NCBI GenBank assembly: GCA_949152475.1
Contig: OX424561.1
Coordinates: 42,808,802-42,872,801 of the forward strand
DNA: 64,000 bases
From: Terebella lapidaria
Lineage: Eukaryota > Annelida > Polychaeta > Terebellida > Terebellidae
Reading direction: 5' to 3'
How positions within the stretch are numbered: position 1 is the first letter of the stretch; the number at the start of each line of letters is the position of its first letter. Below are positions 1 through 11,762 of this stretch, one piece after another. Position numbers and translations under genes: made by a program. The notes below the pieces were generated by a model. That model worked only from the letters and a program-made list of their open reading frames with translations. It ran no database searches and was not told the DNA's origin.

Positions 1-1488
1 AACCTCATTTTCAAGGTCAGAGCACAAAATGGCCAATATCTCACTTATTATTGACTTTACAGCTTAGGAATCAATTGTGGACATATAGGAAGTGATATAT
101 GCTGAACATTCTCGTGACCTTGAATTGACCTTTGACCTCATTTTCAAGGTCAGAGCACAAAATGGCTGATATCTCGCTTATTATCGAATTTACAGCTTAG
201 AAATCTATTTTGACCATATAGGAAATGATATATGCCGAATATTCTGATGACCTTGAATTTGACCTTTGATCTCATTTTCGAAGGTCAGAGCACAAAATCG
301 CTAATATCTCGCTTATTATTCACTTTACAGCTTGGGAATCAATTGTGGACATATAGGGAATGATATATGCTGAATATTCTCGTGACCTTGAATTTGACCT
401 TTAATCTCATTCTCTAGGTCAGAGCACAAAATGGCTAATATCTTGCTTATTATCAACTTTTAAACTTAGCAATCAATTGTTGACATATAGGAAGTGGTAT
501 ACATGCTGAATATTCTCATGACTTTGAATTTGACCTTTGATCTCATTCCCAAGGTCAGAGCACAAAATGGTTGATATTTTGCTCATTGTCGATTTTGCAG
601 CTTAGGAATCAATTGTGGACATGAAATGATATATGCTGAATATTCTTGTGACCTTGAATTTGACCTTTGACCTTGTTTTCAAGGTCACTGGACAAAATGG
701 CTAATATCTAAGATGTAAAACATTGTTTAAGTTTGCCCTCAAGACCTCATTTTTGCGTGTGCTGCTGCAGGAGGTCTTGTCTTGCCTGATCGTGCTACTA
801 TTAGGACCAATACGGTATTCTGATGACCTTGAATTTGACCTTTGACCTCATTTTCAAGGTCAAAGAACATAACGGCTAATATCTCGCTTATTATCCACTT
901 TACAGCTTGGGACTAAATTGTGGACGTATAGGAAATGATGTATGCCGAATATTTGTATGACCTTGAATTTGACCTTTGACCTCATTTTCTATGTCAGGCA
1001 CAAAATGGCTAATATCTCACTTATTATCGACTTTACAGCTTAGGAATCAATGATGAACATATATGAAATGATATATTCTGAATATTGTCATGACCTTGAA
1101 TTTGGCCTTTCATCTCATTTTCAAGGTCACAGGACAAAATGGCCAATATCTCACTTATTATCGACTTTACAGCTTAGGAATCAATTGTGGACATATAGGA
1201 AATGATATATGCTGAACATTCTCGTTACCTTGAATTTGACCTTTGACTTCATTTTCAAGGTCACAGAACAAAATATCTGATATCTGGCTTATTAACGATT
1301 TTACAGCTTAGGACTCAATTGTTAACATATACGAAATGATATATGCTGAATATTCTCATGACCTTGAACTTGACCTTTGAACTTATTTTCGAGGTAAGAG
1401 CACATAACGGCTAATATCTCGCTTATTATCGACTTTACAGCTTAGGAATCCATAATGAACATATAGGAAATGATTTATAATGGAAATA
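1..1488 (-). repeat. 134-bp satellite array, first block
   Basis: About ten head-to-tail units of roughly 134 bp. The spacing is seen directly: the phrase around TTGACCTTTGACCTCATTTT recurs at about 130, 263, 397 and so on. Each unit holds TGACCTTTGACCT (the complement of AGGTCAAAGGTCA), an AAGGTCA further on, and a fixed AT-rich stretch with GATATATGCTGAATATTC. On the plus strand this block reads opposite to all later blocks. A non-satellite spacer lies at about 700-815. Short open frames inside it are products of the repeat, not genes. The left edge lies outside the window. Confidence 0.95.
740..779. other. Hairpin in spacer of first satellite block
   Basis: CAAGACCTC (740-748) and GAGGTCTTG (771-779) form a perfect 9-bp stem around a 22-base loop. 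It lies in the only non-satellite spacer of the first block (about 700-815). By analogy with the hairpin ends of the other elements here it could mark the edge of another small inserted element, but no partner end was found. Confidence 0.55.
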
Positions 1489-1495
1489 TAATTTA

Positions 1496-1889
1496 ACATG
1501 GGAAAGTCCCATTTGGGCCGAGTTTGGGCCAAAATGGCCCACTTCGAGCGATTCAAGCGCAACGAAATTTATAGACATCATAGGAGTACATATGAGGAGT
1601 GTTATGTATCAAAAAGAAAAGAAGTTACTGAACAGATTTTGAGAGAATGGCCGCCAAAGTCCAAAATCAGGCATTTTTCGTCGAAAATGGCCGCCATTTT
1701 GAAAAAAATGAGGAAATCAGAAAACTAAAAAAAACCTTTCCTGGAAATATTCTTAGGTATTTTTGTGCAAAATTTCAGAAAGATCGGATCATATACTCTA
1801 AAGATAAAAATGTGAACGGACGGACGCCGCACGGACGACGGACGCAACGCCATGCCAATAGGTTATCGGACCATAGGTCCCATAACCTA
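1496..1889 (+). mobile_element. 3'-terminal module of hairpin-ended element
   Basis: The module starts at ACATGGGAAAGTCCCATTTG, passes a GGCCGCCAT-rich stretch and an A-rich stretch, then a short (GGAC)-like tract. It ends with an imperfect hairpin at 1860-1888 (AGGTTATCGGACC, loop ATA, GGTCCcaTAACCT). The same module recurs with ends near 4768, 5034, 5198, 11490, 11678, 15874 and 17300, so it is the fixed 3' end of one family. It directly follows the first satellite block, and the next element begins within a few bases. No coding capacity is seen. Assignment to Helitron-derived elements is inference from layout. Confidence 0.8.
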
Positions 1890-1969
1890 AAAAAAATTAG
1901 CCCAATGAGCTAGAAAGGTTACCGGAGAAATATACAGAGTTAGGCCGAGAAAGTTGAAGGTCAAATTCA

Positions 1970-2985
1970 AGGTGACCATTGAAATCGCCATATCTCTAAC
2001 CTTGAAAATGGGATCAAAGGTTAAATTCTAGATCACCAAACTATTCAGCATACATCATTTCCTATATGTTCACTATGGACCCCTAAGCTGTAAATTTGAT
2101 AATAAGCGAGATATAAGCCATTTTGTAATCTGACTTTGAAAATAAAATTACTGACCTTGAAATTTAGGTCAAAGGTCAAATTCAATATCATTAAAATATT
2201 CAGAATATATCATTTCCTATACGTTCACAATTGATTCCTAAGCTGTAAAGTCGATAATAAGCGAGATATTAGCCATTTTGTCCTGTTGACCTTGAAAATG
2301 AGGTCAAAAGTCAAATTCAAAGTCACTAGAATATTCAGCATATATCATTTCCTATATGTTCACAATTGATTTCTAAGCTGTAAAGGCGCTAATAAGCAAG
2401 ATATTGGCCATTTTGTCCTGTGACCTTGAAAATGAGGTCAAAGGTCAAATTCAAGGTCATGAGAATATTCAGCATATATCATTTCCTATATGTTCACAAT
2501 TGATTCCTAAGCTGTGAAGTCGATAATAAGCGAGATATTAGCAATTTTGTCCTGTGACCTTGGAAATGAAGTCAAAGGTCAAATTCAAGGTCATGAGAAT
2601 ATTCAGCATATATCATTTCCTATATGTTCACAATTGATTCCTAAGCTGTAAAGTCGATAATAAGCGAGATATTAGCCATTTTGTCATGTGACCTTGAAAA
2701 TGAGGTCAAAGGTCAAATTCAAGGTCACGAGAATTTTCAGCATATATCATTTCCTATATGTTCACAATCGATTCCTAAGCTGTAAAGTCGCTAATATGAG
2801 GAGTGTTTTTCATCAATAAGAAAAAAAAGTTACTGAACAGATTTTGAGAAAACGACCGTCGAAGTCCAAAATTGGCCATTTTTCGACGAAAACGGCCGCT
2901 CTGACCTTGAAACCAAGGTCAGAGGTCAAATTCAAGGTCACGACAATATTCAGCATATATCATTTCCTATATGTCCACAATTGAT
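1970..2985 (+). repeat. 134-bp satellite array, second block
   Basis: About seven units in the orientation that reads AGGTCAAAGGTCA on the plus strand. The first two units are the most divergent and carry CTGACTTTGAAAAT variants. The later units match the consensus closely. A spliced-in linker phrase interrupts near 2795-2890 before a final satellite unit. Confidence 0.93.
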
Positions 2986-3587
2986 TCCTAGTCTCTAATC
3001 TCAATATTAAGTGAGATATTAGGCTTTAATGTGTCCCATTATAAAGCATAGGAGAATTGAACATGGGAAAGTCCCATTTGGGCCGAGTTTGGGCCCAAAA
3101 TGGCCCACTTCGAGCGATTGAAGCGCAACGAAATTTATACATGTCACAGGGGTACATATGAGTCCTGAGTGTTATGCATCAATAAAAAAAATTAGCCCAA
3201 AGGCTAAGATAGGTTACCGGACAATTTTGGTTTGGCCATGGCAGCATTGGCAGGTAACAGACCTTGAGATTTACCAATCAAGGTTCGCAGTGTAAACATA
3301 TGACCTTGGGATTTACCAATCAAGGTCATCCGTATGAACTTCGATGTAACCATTACATGTATGTGTGCGGCATTTGATATTCTATATGTTGGGTGGAATC
3401 GTTTAGGCCGCTCAGGTCAGTTTACACATTCCAAGTCAGACATTTCGCACTCAAGGTCATCTGACGTCAAGTTCAAGGTCATCATTAGTTGTGCCATATA
3501 TGTCTTCCTATATGTTCATAATGCAAACATGAGCTCTATCTGCAAGCATTTCATCTACAAAGGCAAATCTGGGCATTTTTTGACCCC

Positions 3588-4445
3588 AAAATGGCTGTTT
3601 TGACCTTTCAAGGTCATCGAAGGTCAAATTCAAGGTCACCACACAAGTCGCCATATATGACTTCCCATTTGAAAGTGCCAATTTCTAAGCTCTATCTTCA
3701 AGCGTTCTATGAGTACAGTCCTGACAGCTCCCATTATGAAGGAAAAAAGTGCCGAAAATTTTCTAAGTCCAAAATTTTTTTCAAAGGGTGAAAATTTTTT
3801 TTTGCTTAGAAATGGCCCAAAATGAATAGTAATGTTATTTGGGGCGAAAAAAAATTTTTTCGCCGACTCGGCAAAAATTCAAAATGGCCGCCACACTGAG
3901 ATCGGCGATTCAAGGGCAACAAAACTTATACACGTCACAGAGGTATATAAGAGGAATCTTTTTGAGCAAAAATCTCAAAACTGATCAGACAGTTTTTGAG
4001 AAAATACAGACCAGGTGCAAATTTGAGCGTTTTTCGACCCAAAAATGGCTGTTTTGACCTTTCAAGGTCATCCAAGGTCAAATTCAAGGTCACCACACAA
4101 GTCGCCATATATGACTTCCCATTTGAAAGTGCCAATTTCTAAGCTCTATCTTCAAGCGTTCTATGAGTACAGTCCGGACAGCTCCCATTATGAAGGGAAA
4201 AAGTGCCGAAAATTTTCTAAGTCCAAATTTTTTTTCAAAGGGTGAAAATTTTTTTTTGCCCTAGAAATGGCCCAAAATGGATAGTAATGCGATTTGGGGC
4301 GAAAAAAATTTTTTTCGCCGACCCGCCAAAAATTCAAAATGGCCGCCACACAGAAACCGGCAGATTTAGGGCAACCAAACTTATACATATCACAGAGGTA
4401 TATGAGGGGAATCTTTTGAAACCAAAAACTCAAAACTGATCAGAC
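3588..4445 (+). repeat. 454-bp tandem unit, two copies
   Basis: The segment starting AATGGCTGTTTTGACCTTTC at about 3589 recurs at about 4043. Both contain the phrase CAAGGTCACCACACAAGTCG, then an AAATTTTTTTT-rich stretch, then AAATGGCCGCCACAC. A partial copy lies at 5622-5990 and about two or more copies at 14864-15640. The apparent peptides from these frames repeat with the unit and are not genes. Confidence 0.9.
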
Positions 4446-4632
4446 AGTTTTTGAGAAAATGCCCGTCAAAGTCCAAAATTGAGCGTTTTTCGACAAAAAC
4501 GGCCGCCATTTTAAAAAAAATGCGAAAATCAAAAAACAAAAAAATACCTCCTTCTCAAAATATTTTTAGGCATTTTTGTGCAAAATTTCAGAAAGATTCG
4601 ATCGTTAACTTTAAAGATAAAAATGTTAACGC

Positions 4633-4722
4633 CGGACGGACGGACGGACGGACGGACGGACGGCTAGACGGACGGACGGACGGACGGACGGACGGACGGA
4701 CGGACGGACGGACGGACGGACG
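4633..4722 (+). repeat. (GGAC)n microsatellite
   Basis: About 22 tetranucleotide units with one interruption (GGCTAGAC). It lies just before the 3' hairpin of the element at 3190-4768. Shorter GGAC, ACGACG or CGGACG tracts stand at the same place in every other copy of the 3' module, so the tract is part of the element rather than a chance expansion. Confidence 0.95.
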
Positions 4723-5034
4723 CAACGCCATGCCAATAGGTTATCGGACCAAAGGTCCGGTAACCTAAAAAAAGTTACTGAACAGATTTTGAGAAAATGG
4801 CCGCCAAAGTCCAAAATCAGGCATTTTTCGTCGAAAACGGCCGCCATTTTGAAAAAAATGCGTAAATCAAAAAACTAAAAAATACCTCCCTCTCGAAATA
4901 TTTTTAGGCATTTTTGTGCAAAATTTCAGAAAAATTCGATCGTAAACTTTAAAGATAAAATTGTTAACGGACGACGACGACGCCGGACGCATCGCCATGC
5001 CAATAGGTTACGGACCATAGGTCCGGTAACCTAA

Positions 5035-5198
5035 AAAACCTTTCCTGGAAATATTTTTAGGTATTTTTGTGCAAAATTTCAGAAATATTCCATCATAAAC
5101 TTTAAAGATAAAAATGTGAACGGACGGACGGACGGACGACGGACGCCGGACGCAACGCCATGGCAATAGGTTATCGGACCAAAGGTCCGGTAACCTAA
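5035..5198 (+). mobile_element. Additional 3'-module copy
   Basis: It starts AACCTTTCCTGGAAATATTT, matches 1731-1889, and ends with the hairpin AGGTTATCGGACC/GGTCCGGTAACCT at 5168-5196. It directly follows the previous element's end. It is probably the right part of an older copy whose left part lies beyond the nested elements. Confidence 0.75.
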
Positions 5199-5222
5199 AA
5201 AGGCGAAAATCAAAAAACTAAA

Positions 5223-6016
5223 ATTAGCCCAAAGGCTAAGATAGGTTACCGGACAATTTTGGTTTGGTCATGGCAGCATTGGCAGGTAACAGACCTTGAG
5301 ATTTACCAATCAAGGTTCGCAGTGTAAACATATGACCTTGGGATTTACCAATCAAGGTCATCCGTATGAACTTCGATGTAACCATTACATGTATGTGTGC
5401 AGCATTTGATATTCTATATGTTGGGTGGAATCGTTTAGGCCGCTCAGGTCAATTTACACATTCCAAGTCAGACATTTGGCACTCAAGGTCATCTGACGTT
5501 AAGTTCAAGGTCATCATTAGTTGTGCCATATATGTCTTCCTATATGTTCATAATGCAAACATGAGCTCTATCTGCAAGCATTTCATCTACAGAGGCAAAT
5601 CTGGGCATTTTTTGACCCCAAAATGGCTGTTTTGACCTTTCAAGGTCATCGAAGGTCAAATTCAAGGTCACCACACAAGTCGCCATATATGACTTCCCAT
5701 TTGAAAGTGCCAATTTCTAAGCTCTATCTTCAAGCGTTCTATGAGTACAGTCCTGACAGCTCCCATTATGAAGGAAAAAAGTGCTGAAAATTTTCTAAGT
5801 CCAAAAGTTTTTTCAAAGGGTGAAAATTTTTTTTGCCTAGAAATGGCCCAAAATGGATAGTAATGCGATTTGGGGCGAAGAAAATTTTTTCGCCGACTCG
5901 TCAAAAATTCAAAATGGCCGCCACACTGAGATCGGCGATTCAAGGGCAACAAAACTTATACACGTCACAGAGGTATATAAGAGGAATCTTTTTAAGAGGA
6001 ATAAGAGGAATCTTTT
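5223..6016 (+). mobile_element. 5' fragment of 454-bp-core element
   Basis: It begins with the same hairpin and AGGTTACCGG as 3190 and follows that copy closely through the first 454-bp unit, to about the phrase AGAGGAATCTTTTT. It then breaks off in a short AAGAGGAAT stutter and joins satellite DNA at about 6020. The 3' module is missing. Near-identity to 3190-3960 suggests a recent duplication or burst. Confidence 0.8.
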
Positions 6017-6019
6017 TTT

Positions 6020-9000
6020 GATATTAGAATATTCAGCATATATCATTTCCTATATGTTCACAATTGATTCCTAAGCTGTAAAGTCGCTAAGAAGCAAGAT
6101 ATTGGCCATTTTGTCCTGTGACCTTGAAAATGAGGTCAAAAGTCAAATTCAAGGTCACGAGAATATTCAGCATATATCATTTCCTATATGTTCACAATTG
6201 ATTCCTTAGCTGTAAAGTCGATAATAAGCGAGATATTAGCAATTTTGTCCTGTGACCTTGGAAATGAGGTCAAAGATCAAATTCAAGGTCACGAGAATAT
6301 TCAGCATATATCATTTCCTATATGTTCACAATTGATTCCTAAGCTGTAAAGTCGATAATAAGCGAGATATTAGCAATTTTGTCCTGTGACCTTGGAAATG
6401 AGGTCAAAGGTCAAATTCAAGGTCATGAGTATATTCAGCATATATCATTTCCTATATGTTCACAATTGATTCCTAAGCTGTAAAGTCGATAATAAGCGAG
6501 ATATTAGCCATTTTGTCATGTGACCTTGAAAATGAGGTCAGAGGTCAAATTCAAGGTCATGAGAATTTTCAGCATATATCATTTCCTATATGTTCACAAT
6601 TGATTCCTAAGCTGTAAAGTCGCTAATAAACAAGATATTGGCCATTTTGTCCTGTTGACCTTGAAAATGAGGTCAAAAGTCGAATTCAAAGTCACTAGAA
6701 TATTCAGCATATATCATTTCCTATATGTTCACAATTGATTCCTAAGCTGTAAAGTCGCTAATAAGCAAGATATTGGCCATTTTGTCATGTGACCTTGAAA
6801 ATGAGGTCAAAGGTCAAATTCAAGGTCACGAGAATATTCAGCATATATCATTTCCTATATGTTCACAATTGATTCCTAAGCTGTAAAGTCGATAATAAGC
6901 GAGATATTAGCAATTTTGTCCTGTGAAATTTTCAGCATATATCATTTCCTATATGTTCACAATTGATTCCTAAGCTGTAAAGTCGCTAATAAGCAAGATA
7001 TTGGCCATTTTGTCCTGTTGAGCTTGAAAATGAGGTCAAGTCAAATTCAAGGTCACTAGAATATTCAGCATATATCATTTCCTATATGTTCACAATTGAT
7101 TCCTAAGCTGTAAAGTCGCTAAGAAGCAAGATATTGGCCATTTTGTCCTGTGACCTTGAAAATGAGGTCAAAGGTCAAATTAAAGGTCACGAGAATACTC
7201 AGCATATATCATTTCCTATATGTTCACAATTGATTCCTAAGCTGTAAAGTCGATAATAAGCGAGATATTAGCAATTTTGTCCTGTGATCTTGGAAATGAG
7301 GTCAAAGGTCAAATTCAAGGTCACGCGAATATTCAGCATATATCATTTCCTATATGTTCACAATTGATTCCTAAGCTGTAAAGTCGATAATAAGCGAGAT
7401 ATTAGCAATTTTGTCCTGTGACCTTGGAAATGAGGTCAAAGGTCAAATTCAAGGTCATGAGTATATTCAGCATATATCATTTCCTATATGTTCACAATTG
7501 ATTCCTAAGCTGTAAAGTCGATAATAAGCGAGATATTAGCCATTTTGTCATGTGACTTTGAAAATGAGGTCAAAGGTCAAATTCAAGGTCATGAGAATTT
7601 TCAGCATATATCATTTCCTATATGTTCACAATTGATTCCAAAGCTGTAAAGTCGCTAATAAGCAAGATATTGGCCATTTTGTCCTGTTGACCTTGAAAAT
7701 GAGGTCAAAAGTCAAATTCAAGGTCACTAGAATATTCAGCATATATCATTTCCTATATGTTCACAATTGATTCCTAAGCTGTAAAGTCGCTAATAAGCAA
7801 GATATTGGCCATTTTGCCCTGTGACCTTGAAAATGAGGTCAAAGGTCAAATTTAAGATCACGAGAATATTCAGCATATATCATTTCCTGTATGTTCACAA
7901 CTGATTATTAAGCTGTAAAGTCGATAATAAGCGAGATATTAGCAATTTTGTCCTGTGACCTTGGAAATGAGGTCAAAGGTCAAATTCAAAGTCATGAGAA
8001 TATTCAGCATATATCATTTCCTATATGTTCACAATTAATTCCTAAGCTGTAAAGTCGATAATAAGCAAGATATTAGCCATTTTGTCATGTGACCTTGAAA
8101 ATGAGGTCAAAGGTCAAATTCAGGGTCATGAGAATTTTCAGCATATATCATTTCCTATATGTTCACAATTGATTCCTAGGGTGTAAAGTCTATAATAAAC
8201 GAGATATTAGCCATTTTGTCATGTGACCTTGAAAATGAGGTCAAAAGTCAAATTCAAGGTCATGAGAATTTTCAGCATATATCATTTCCTATATGTTCAC
8301 AATTGATTCCTAAGCTGTAAAGTAGATAATAAGCAAGATATTGGCAATTTTGTCCTGTGACCTTGAAAATGAGGTCAAAGGTCAAATTCAAGGTCATGAG
8401 AATTTTCAGCATATATCATTTGCTATATGTTCACAATTGATTCCTAAGCTGTCAAGTCGCTAATAAGCAAGATATTGGCAATTTTGTCCTGTGACCTTGA
8501 AAATGAGGTCAAAGGTCAAATTCAAGGTCACGAGAATATTCAGCATATATCATTTCCTATATGTTCACAATTGATTCCTAAGCTGTAAAGTCGATAATAA
8601 GCGAGATATTAGCAACTTTGTCCTGTGACCTTGGAAATGAGGTCAAAGGTCAAATTCAAGGTCACGAAAATATTCAGCATATATCCTTTCCTATATGCTC
8701 ACAATTGATTCCTAAACTGTAAAGTCGATAATAAGCGAGATATTAGCCATTTTGTTATGTGACCTTGAAAATGAGGTCAAAGGGCAAATTCAAGGTCACG
8801 AGAATATTCAGCATATATCATTTCCTATATGTTCACAATTGATTCCTAAGCCGTAAAGTCGATAATAAGCGAGATATTAGTCATTTTGTCCTGTGACCTT
8901 GAAACTGAGGTCAAAGGTCAAATTCAAGGTCACGAGAATATTCAGCATATATCATTTCCTATATGTTCACAATTGATTCCTAAGCTGTAAAGTCGATAAT

Positions 9001-9372
9001 AAGCGAGATATTAGCAACTTTGTCCTGTGACCTTGGAAATGAGGTCAAAGGTCAAATTCAAGGTCACGAAAATATTCAGCATATATCCTTTCCTATATGT
9101 TCACAATTGATTCCTAAACTGTGAAGTCGATAATAAGCGAGATATTAGCCATTTTGTTATGTGACCTTGAAAATGAGGTCAAAGGTCAAATTCAAGGTCA
9201 CGAGAATATTCAGCATATATCGTTTCCTATATGTTCACAATTGATTCCTAAGCTGTAAAGTCGATAATAAGCGAGATATTAGTCATTTTGTCCTGTGACC
9301 TTGAAAATGAGGTCAAAGGTCAAATTCAAGGTCACGAGAATATTCAGCATATATCATTTCCTATATGTCCAC
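6020..9372 (+). repeat. 134-bp satellite array, main block
   Basis: About 25 units. The phrase CATATATCATTTCC falls at 6305, 6439, 6573, 6708 and 6842, which gives 134-135 bp spacing. Every unit carries, in order, TGACCTTGAAAATGAGGTCA, an overlapping AGGTCAAAGGTCA in most units, and TTCAAGGTCA. Runs of two or three units recur as higher-order blocks (for example 8560-9000 against 8940-9380), which suggests recent unequal exchange. One unit near 6920 is shortened. No gene. Confidence 0.97.
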
Positions 9373-9950
9373 AATTCATTCCTAGTCTCTAATTTCAATA
9401 TTAAGTGAGATATTAGGCTTAATGTGTCCCATTATAAAGCATAGGAAAATTTAACATGGGAAAGTCACATTTGGGCCGAGTTTGGGCCCTGAATGGCCCA
9501 CTTCAAGCGATTCAAGCGCAACGAAATTTATACATGTCACAGGAGTACATATGAGGAGTGTTTTTCATCAATAAGAAAAAAAAGTTACTGAACAGATTTT
9601 GAGAAAACGACCGTCGAAGTCCAAAATTGGCCATTTTTCGACGAAAACGGCCGCTCTGACCTTGAAACCAAGGTCAGAGGTCAAATTCAAGGTCACGACA
9701 ATATTCAGCATATATCATTTCCTATATGTCCACAATTGATTCCTAGTCTCTAATCTCAATATTAAGTGAGATATTAGGCTTAATGTGTCCCATTATAAAG
9801 CATAGGAAAATTTAACATGGGAAAGTCACATTTGGGCCGAGTTTGGGCCCTGAATGGCCCACTTCAAGCGATTCAAGCGCAACGAAATTTATACATGTCA
9901 CAGGAGTACATATGAGGAGTGTTTTCATCAATAAGAAAAAAAATTAGGCC
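9373..9950 (+). repeat. Linker module, tandemly duplicated
   Basis: The linker begins TAGTCTCTAAT, passes TGTCCCATTATAAAGCATAG and GGGCCGAGTTTGGGCC, and ends at TCATCAATAAGAAA. It is present twice, with one satellite-like unit between (about 9655-9750). Other copies stand at 2990-3185, 11030-11220 and 13980-14165, always between the satellite and the 3' module. It contains the palindromic phrase GGGCC..GGCCC. No coding signal. Confidence 0.85.
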
Positions 9951-11490
9951 AAGGGCCGAAAATAAGTTACTGGACAATATTTAATATCTTGGATGTTAGC
10001 CAGGTCACTGGTTGAATTCAAGGTCAAGAGAATATTCAGCATATATAACATTAAGCATATATCATGTCCACAGTTGATTGCTAAGCTGTAAATTCAATAA
10101 TCAGAGAGATATTAGCAATTTTGTGCTGTGGCCTTGAGAATGAAGGGGCAAAGGTCGAATTCAAGGTCATCAAAATATTCAATGTATATCATTTTCTATA
10201 TCATGTCCACAATTGATTCCCAAGCCATACAGTCAATAGAGGAGCAAATATGAGACAGTTTGTCCTGTGACCTTGAAAATGAGGTCAGAGGTCAAATTCA
10301 AGGTTCCGAGAATATTCAGCATATATCATTTCCTATATGTTCACAATTGATTCCTAAGCTGTAAAGTCGATAATAAGCAAGATATTAGCCATTTTGTCAT
10401 GTGACCTTGAAAATGAGGTCAAAGGTCAAATTCAGGGTCATGAGAATTTTCAGCATATATCATTTCCTATTATGTTCACAATTGATTCTTAAGCTGTAAA
10501 GTCAATAATAAGCGAGATATTAGCCATTTTGTCATGTGACCTTGAAAATGAGGTCAAAAGTCAAATTCAAGGTCATGAGAATTTTCAGCATATATCATTT
10601 CCTATATGTTCACAATTGATTCCTAAGCTGTAAAGTAGCTAATAAGCAAGATATTAGCCATTTTGTCCTGTGACCTTGAAAATGAGTTCGAAGGTCAAAT
10701 TCAAGGTCATCAGAATATTCAGTATATATCATTTCCTATATGTTCACAATTGATTCCTAAGCTGTAGAGTCGATAATAAACGATATATAAGCCATTTTGT
10801 GCTCTGACCTTGAAACTGAGGTCAGAGGTCAAATTCAAGGTCACGAGAATATTCAGCATATATTATTTCCTATATGTCCACAATTGATTCCTAAGCTGTA
10901 GAGTCGATAATAAGCGAGATATAAGCCATTTTGTGCTCTGACCTTGAAACTGAGGTCAGAGGTCAAATTCAAGGTCACGAGAATATTCAGCATATATCAT
11001 TTCCTATATGTTCACAATTGATTCCTAGTCTCTAATCTCAATATCAAGTGAGATATTAGGCATAATGTGTCCCATTATAAAGCATAGGAGAATTTAACAT
11101 GGGAAAGTCCCATTTGGGCCGAGTTTGGGCCAAAATGGCCCACTTCGAGCGATTCAAGCGCTACGAAATTTATAGACATCATAGAAGTACATATGAGGAG
11201 TCTTATGTATCAAAAAGAAAAAAAGTTACTGAACAGATTTTGAGAAAATGAGAAAAGTCCAAAATCAGGCATTTTTCAGGAAAACGGCCGCCATTTTGAA
11301 AAAAATGCGAAAATCAAAAAACTAAAAAATACCTCCTTCTTGAATTATTTTTAAGTATTTTTCTGCAAAATTTCAGAAAAATTCGCCTGTAAACAAAAAA
11401 GATAACAATGTGCACGACGACGGACGACGACGGACGACGGACGCAACGCCATGCCAATAGGTTATCGGACCATAGGTCCGGTAACCTAAA
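9951..11490 (+). mobile_element. Satellite-cored hairpin-ended element, variant 5' end
   Basis: The 5' end is a variant (ATTAGGCCAAGGGCCGAAAA then AAGTTACTGG) with the GGCC pairing retained. It is followed by two divergent satellite units (about 10000-10260), about six consensus units to 11030, a linker (11030-11220) and a 3' module ending with the hairpin at about 11459-11488. All four parts are in order and in one orientation, so this is the best single example of the family's layout without an inner insertion. Confidence 0.75.
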
Positions 11491-11678
11491 AAATGCAAAA
11501 ATCAGAAAAACTAAAAAATACCTCCTTCTTGAATTATTTTTAAGTATTTTTGTGCAAAATTTCAGAAAAATTCGCCCGTAAACAAAAAAGATAAAAATGT
11601 GGACGACGACGGACGACGACGACGACGGACGCAACGCCATGCCAATAGGTTATCGGACCATAGGTCCGGTAACCTAAA
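11491..11678 (+). repeat. Tandem duplicate of the 3' terminal module
   Basis: This is a near-copy of 11300-11490, including ATTATTTTTAAGTATTTTT, an ACGACGG tract and the terminal hairpin at 11647-11675. Two 3' ends in tandem could come from end-bypass or from unequal exchange; the sequence does not decide which. Confidence 0.8.
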
Positions 11679-11762
11679 AAGTTTCTGAACAGATTTTGAG
11701 AAAATGGCCGCCAAAGTCCAAAATCAGGCATTTTTCGTCGAAAACGGCCGCCATTTTAAAAA

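Larger units (their letters stand above)
3190..4768 (+). mobile_element. Complete hairpin-ended element with 454-bp tandem core
   Basis: The 5' end is ATTAGCCCAAAGGCTAAGAT then AGGTTACCGG; TTAGCC and GGCTAA form a small hairpin. The core holds two tandem units of about 454 bp instead of the 134-bp satellite. The 3' end has a 90-bp GGAC tract and the hairpin AGGTTATCGGACC/GGTCCGGTAACCT at 4738-4766. It is flanked by A-runs on both sides and inserted in the linker of the element at 1896-5034. AGGTTACCGG at one end and CCGGTAACCT at the other form short inverted ends. It has no coding frame of interest and is probably mobilised in trans; the class is uncertain (Helentron-like or an unusual MITE). 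Confidence 0.75.
1896..5034 (+). mobile_element. Satellite-cored hairpin-ended element, split by a second copy
   Basis: The 5' end is TTAGCCCAATGAGCTAG followed by AGGTTACCGG. It continues into a 134-bp satellite block (about 1970-2985), a linker (2985-3189), and after an interruption its 3' module (4769-5034), ending CCGGTAACCT. A related element at 3190-4768 interrupts it at an A-run. In uninterrupted relatives (for example near 11210) the linker phrase before the break runs straight into the GTTACTGAACAG phrase that follows it. This gives the order of insertion. It is non-autonomous: no transposase or Rep/helicase frame is visible. Confidence 0.7.

Noticed and set aside
3334-3603. 89-codon frame duplicated at 5366-5635
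   Set aside because: It is identical because the element is duplicated, shows no protein-like motif, and lies in a non-autonomous repeat.
4633-4722. Open frames encoding GRTD or VRPS repeats on either strand
   Set aside because: They are the translation of the GGAC microsatellite in an element end, not proteins.
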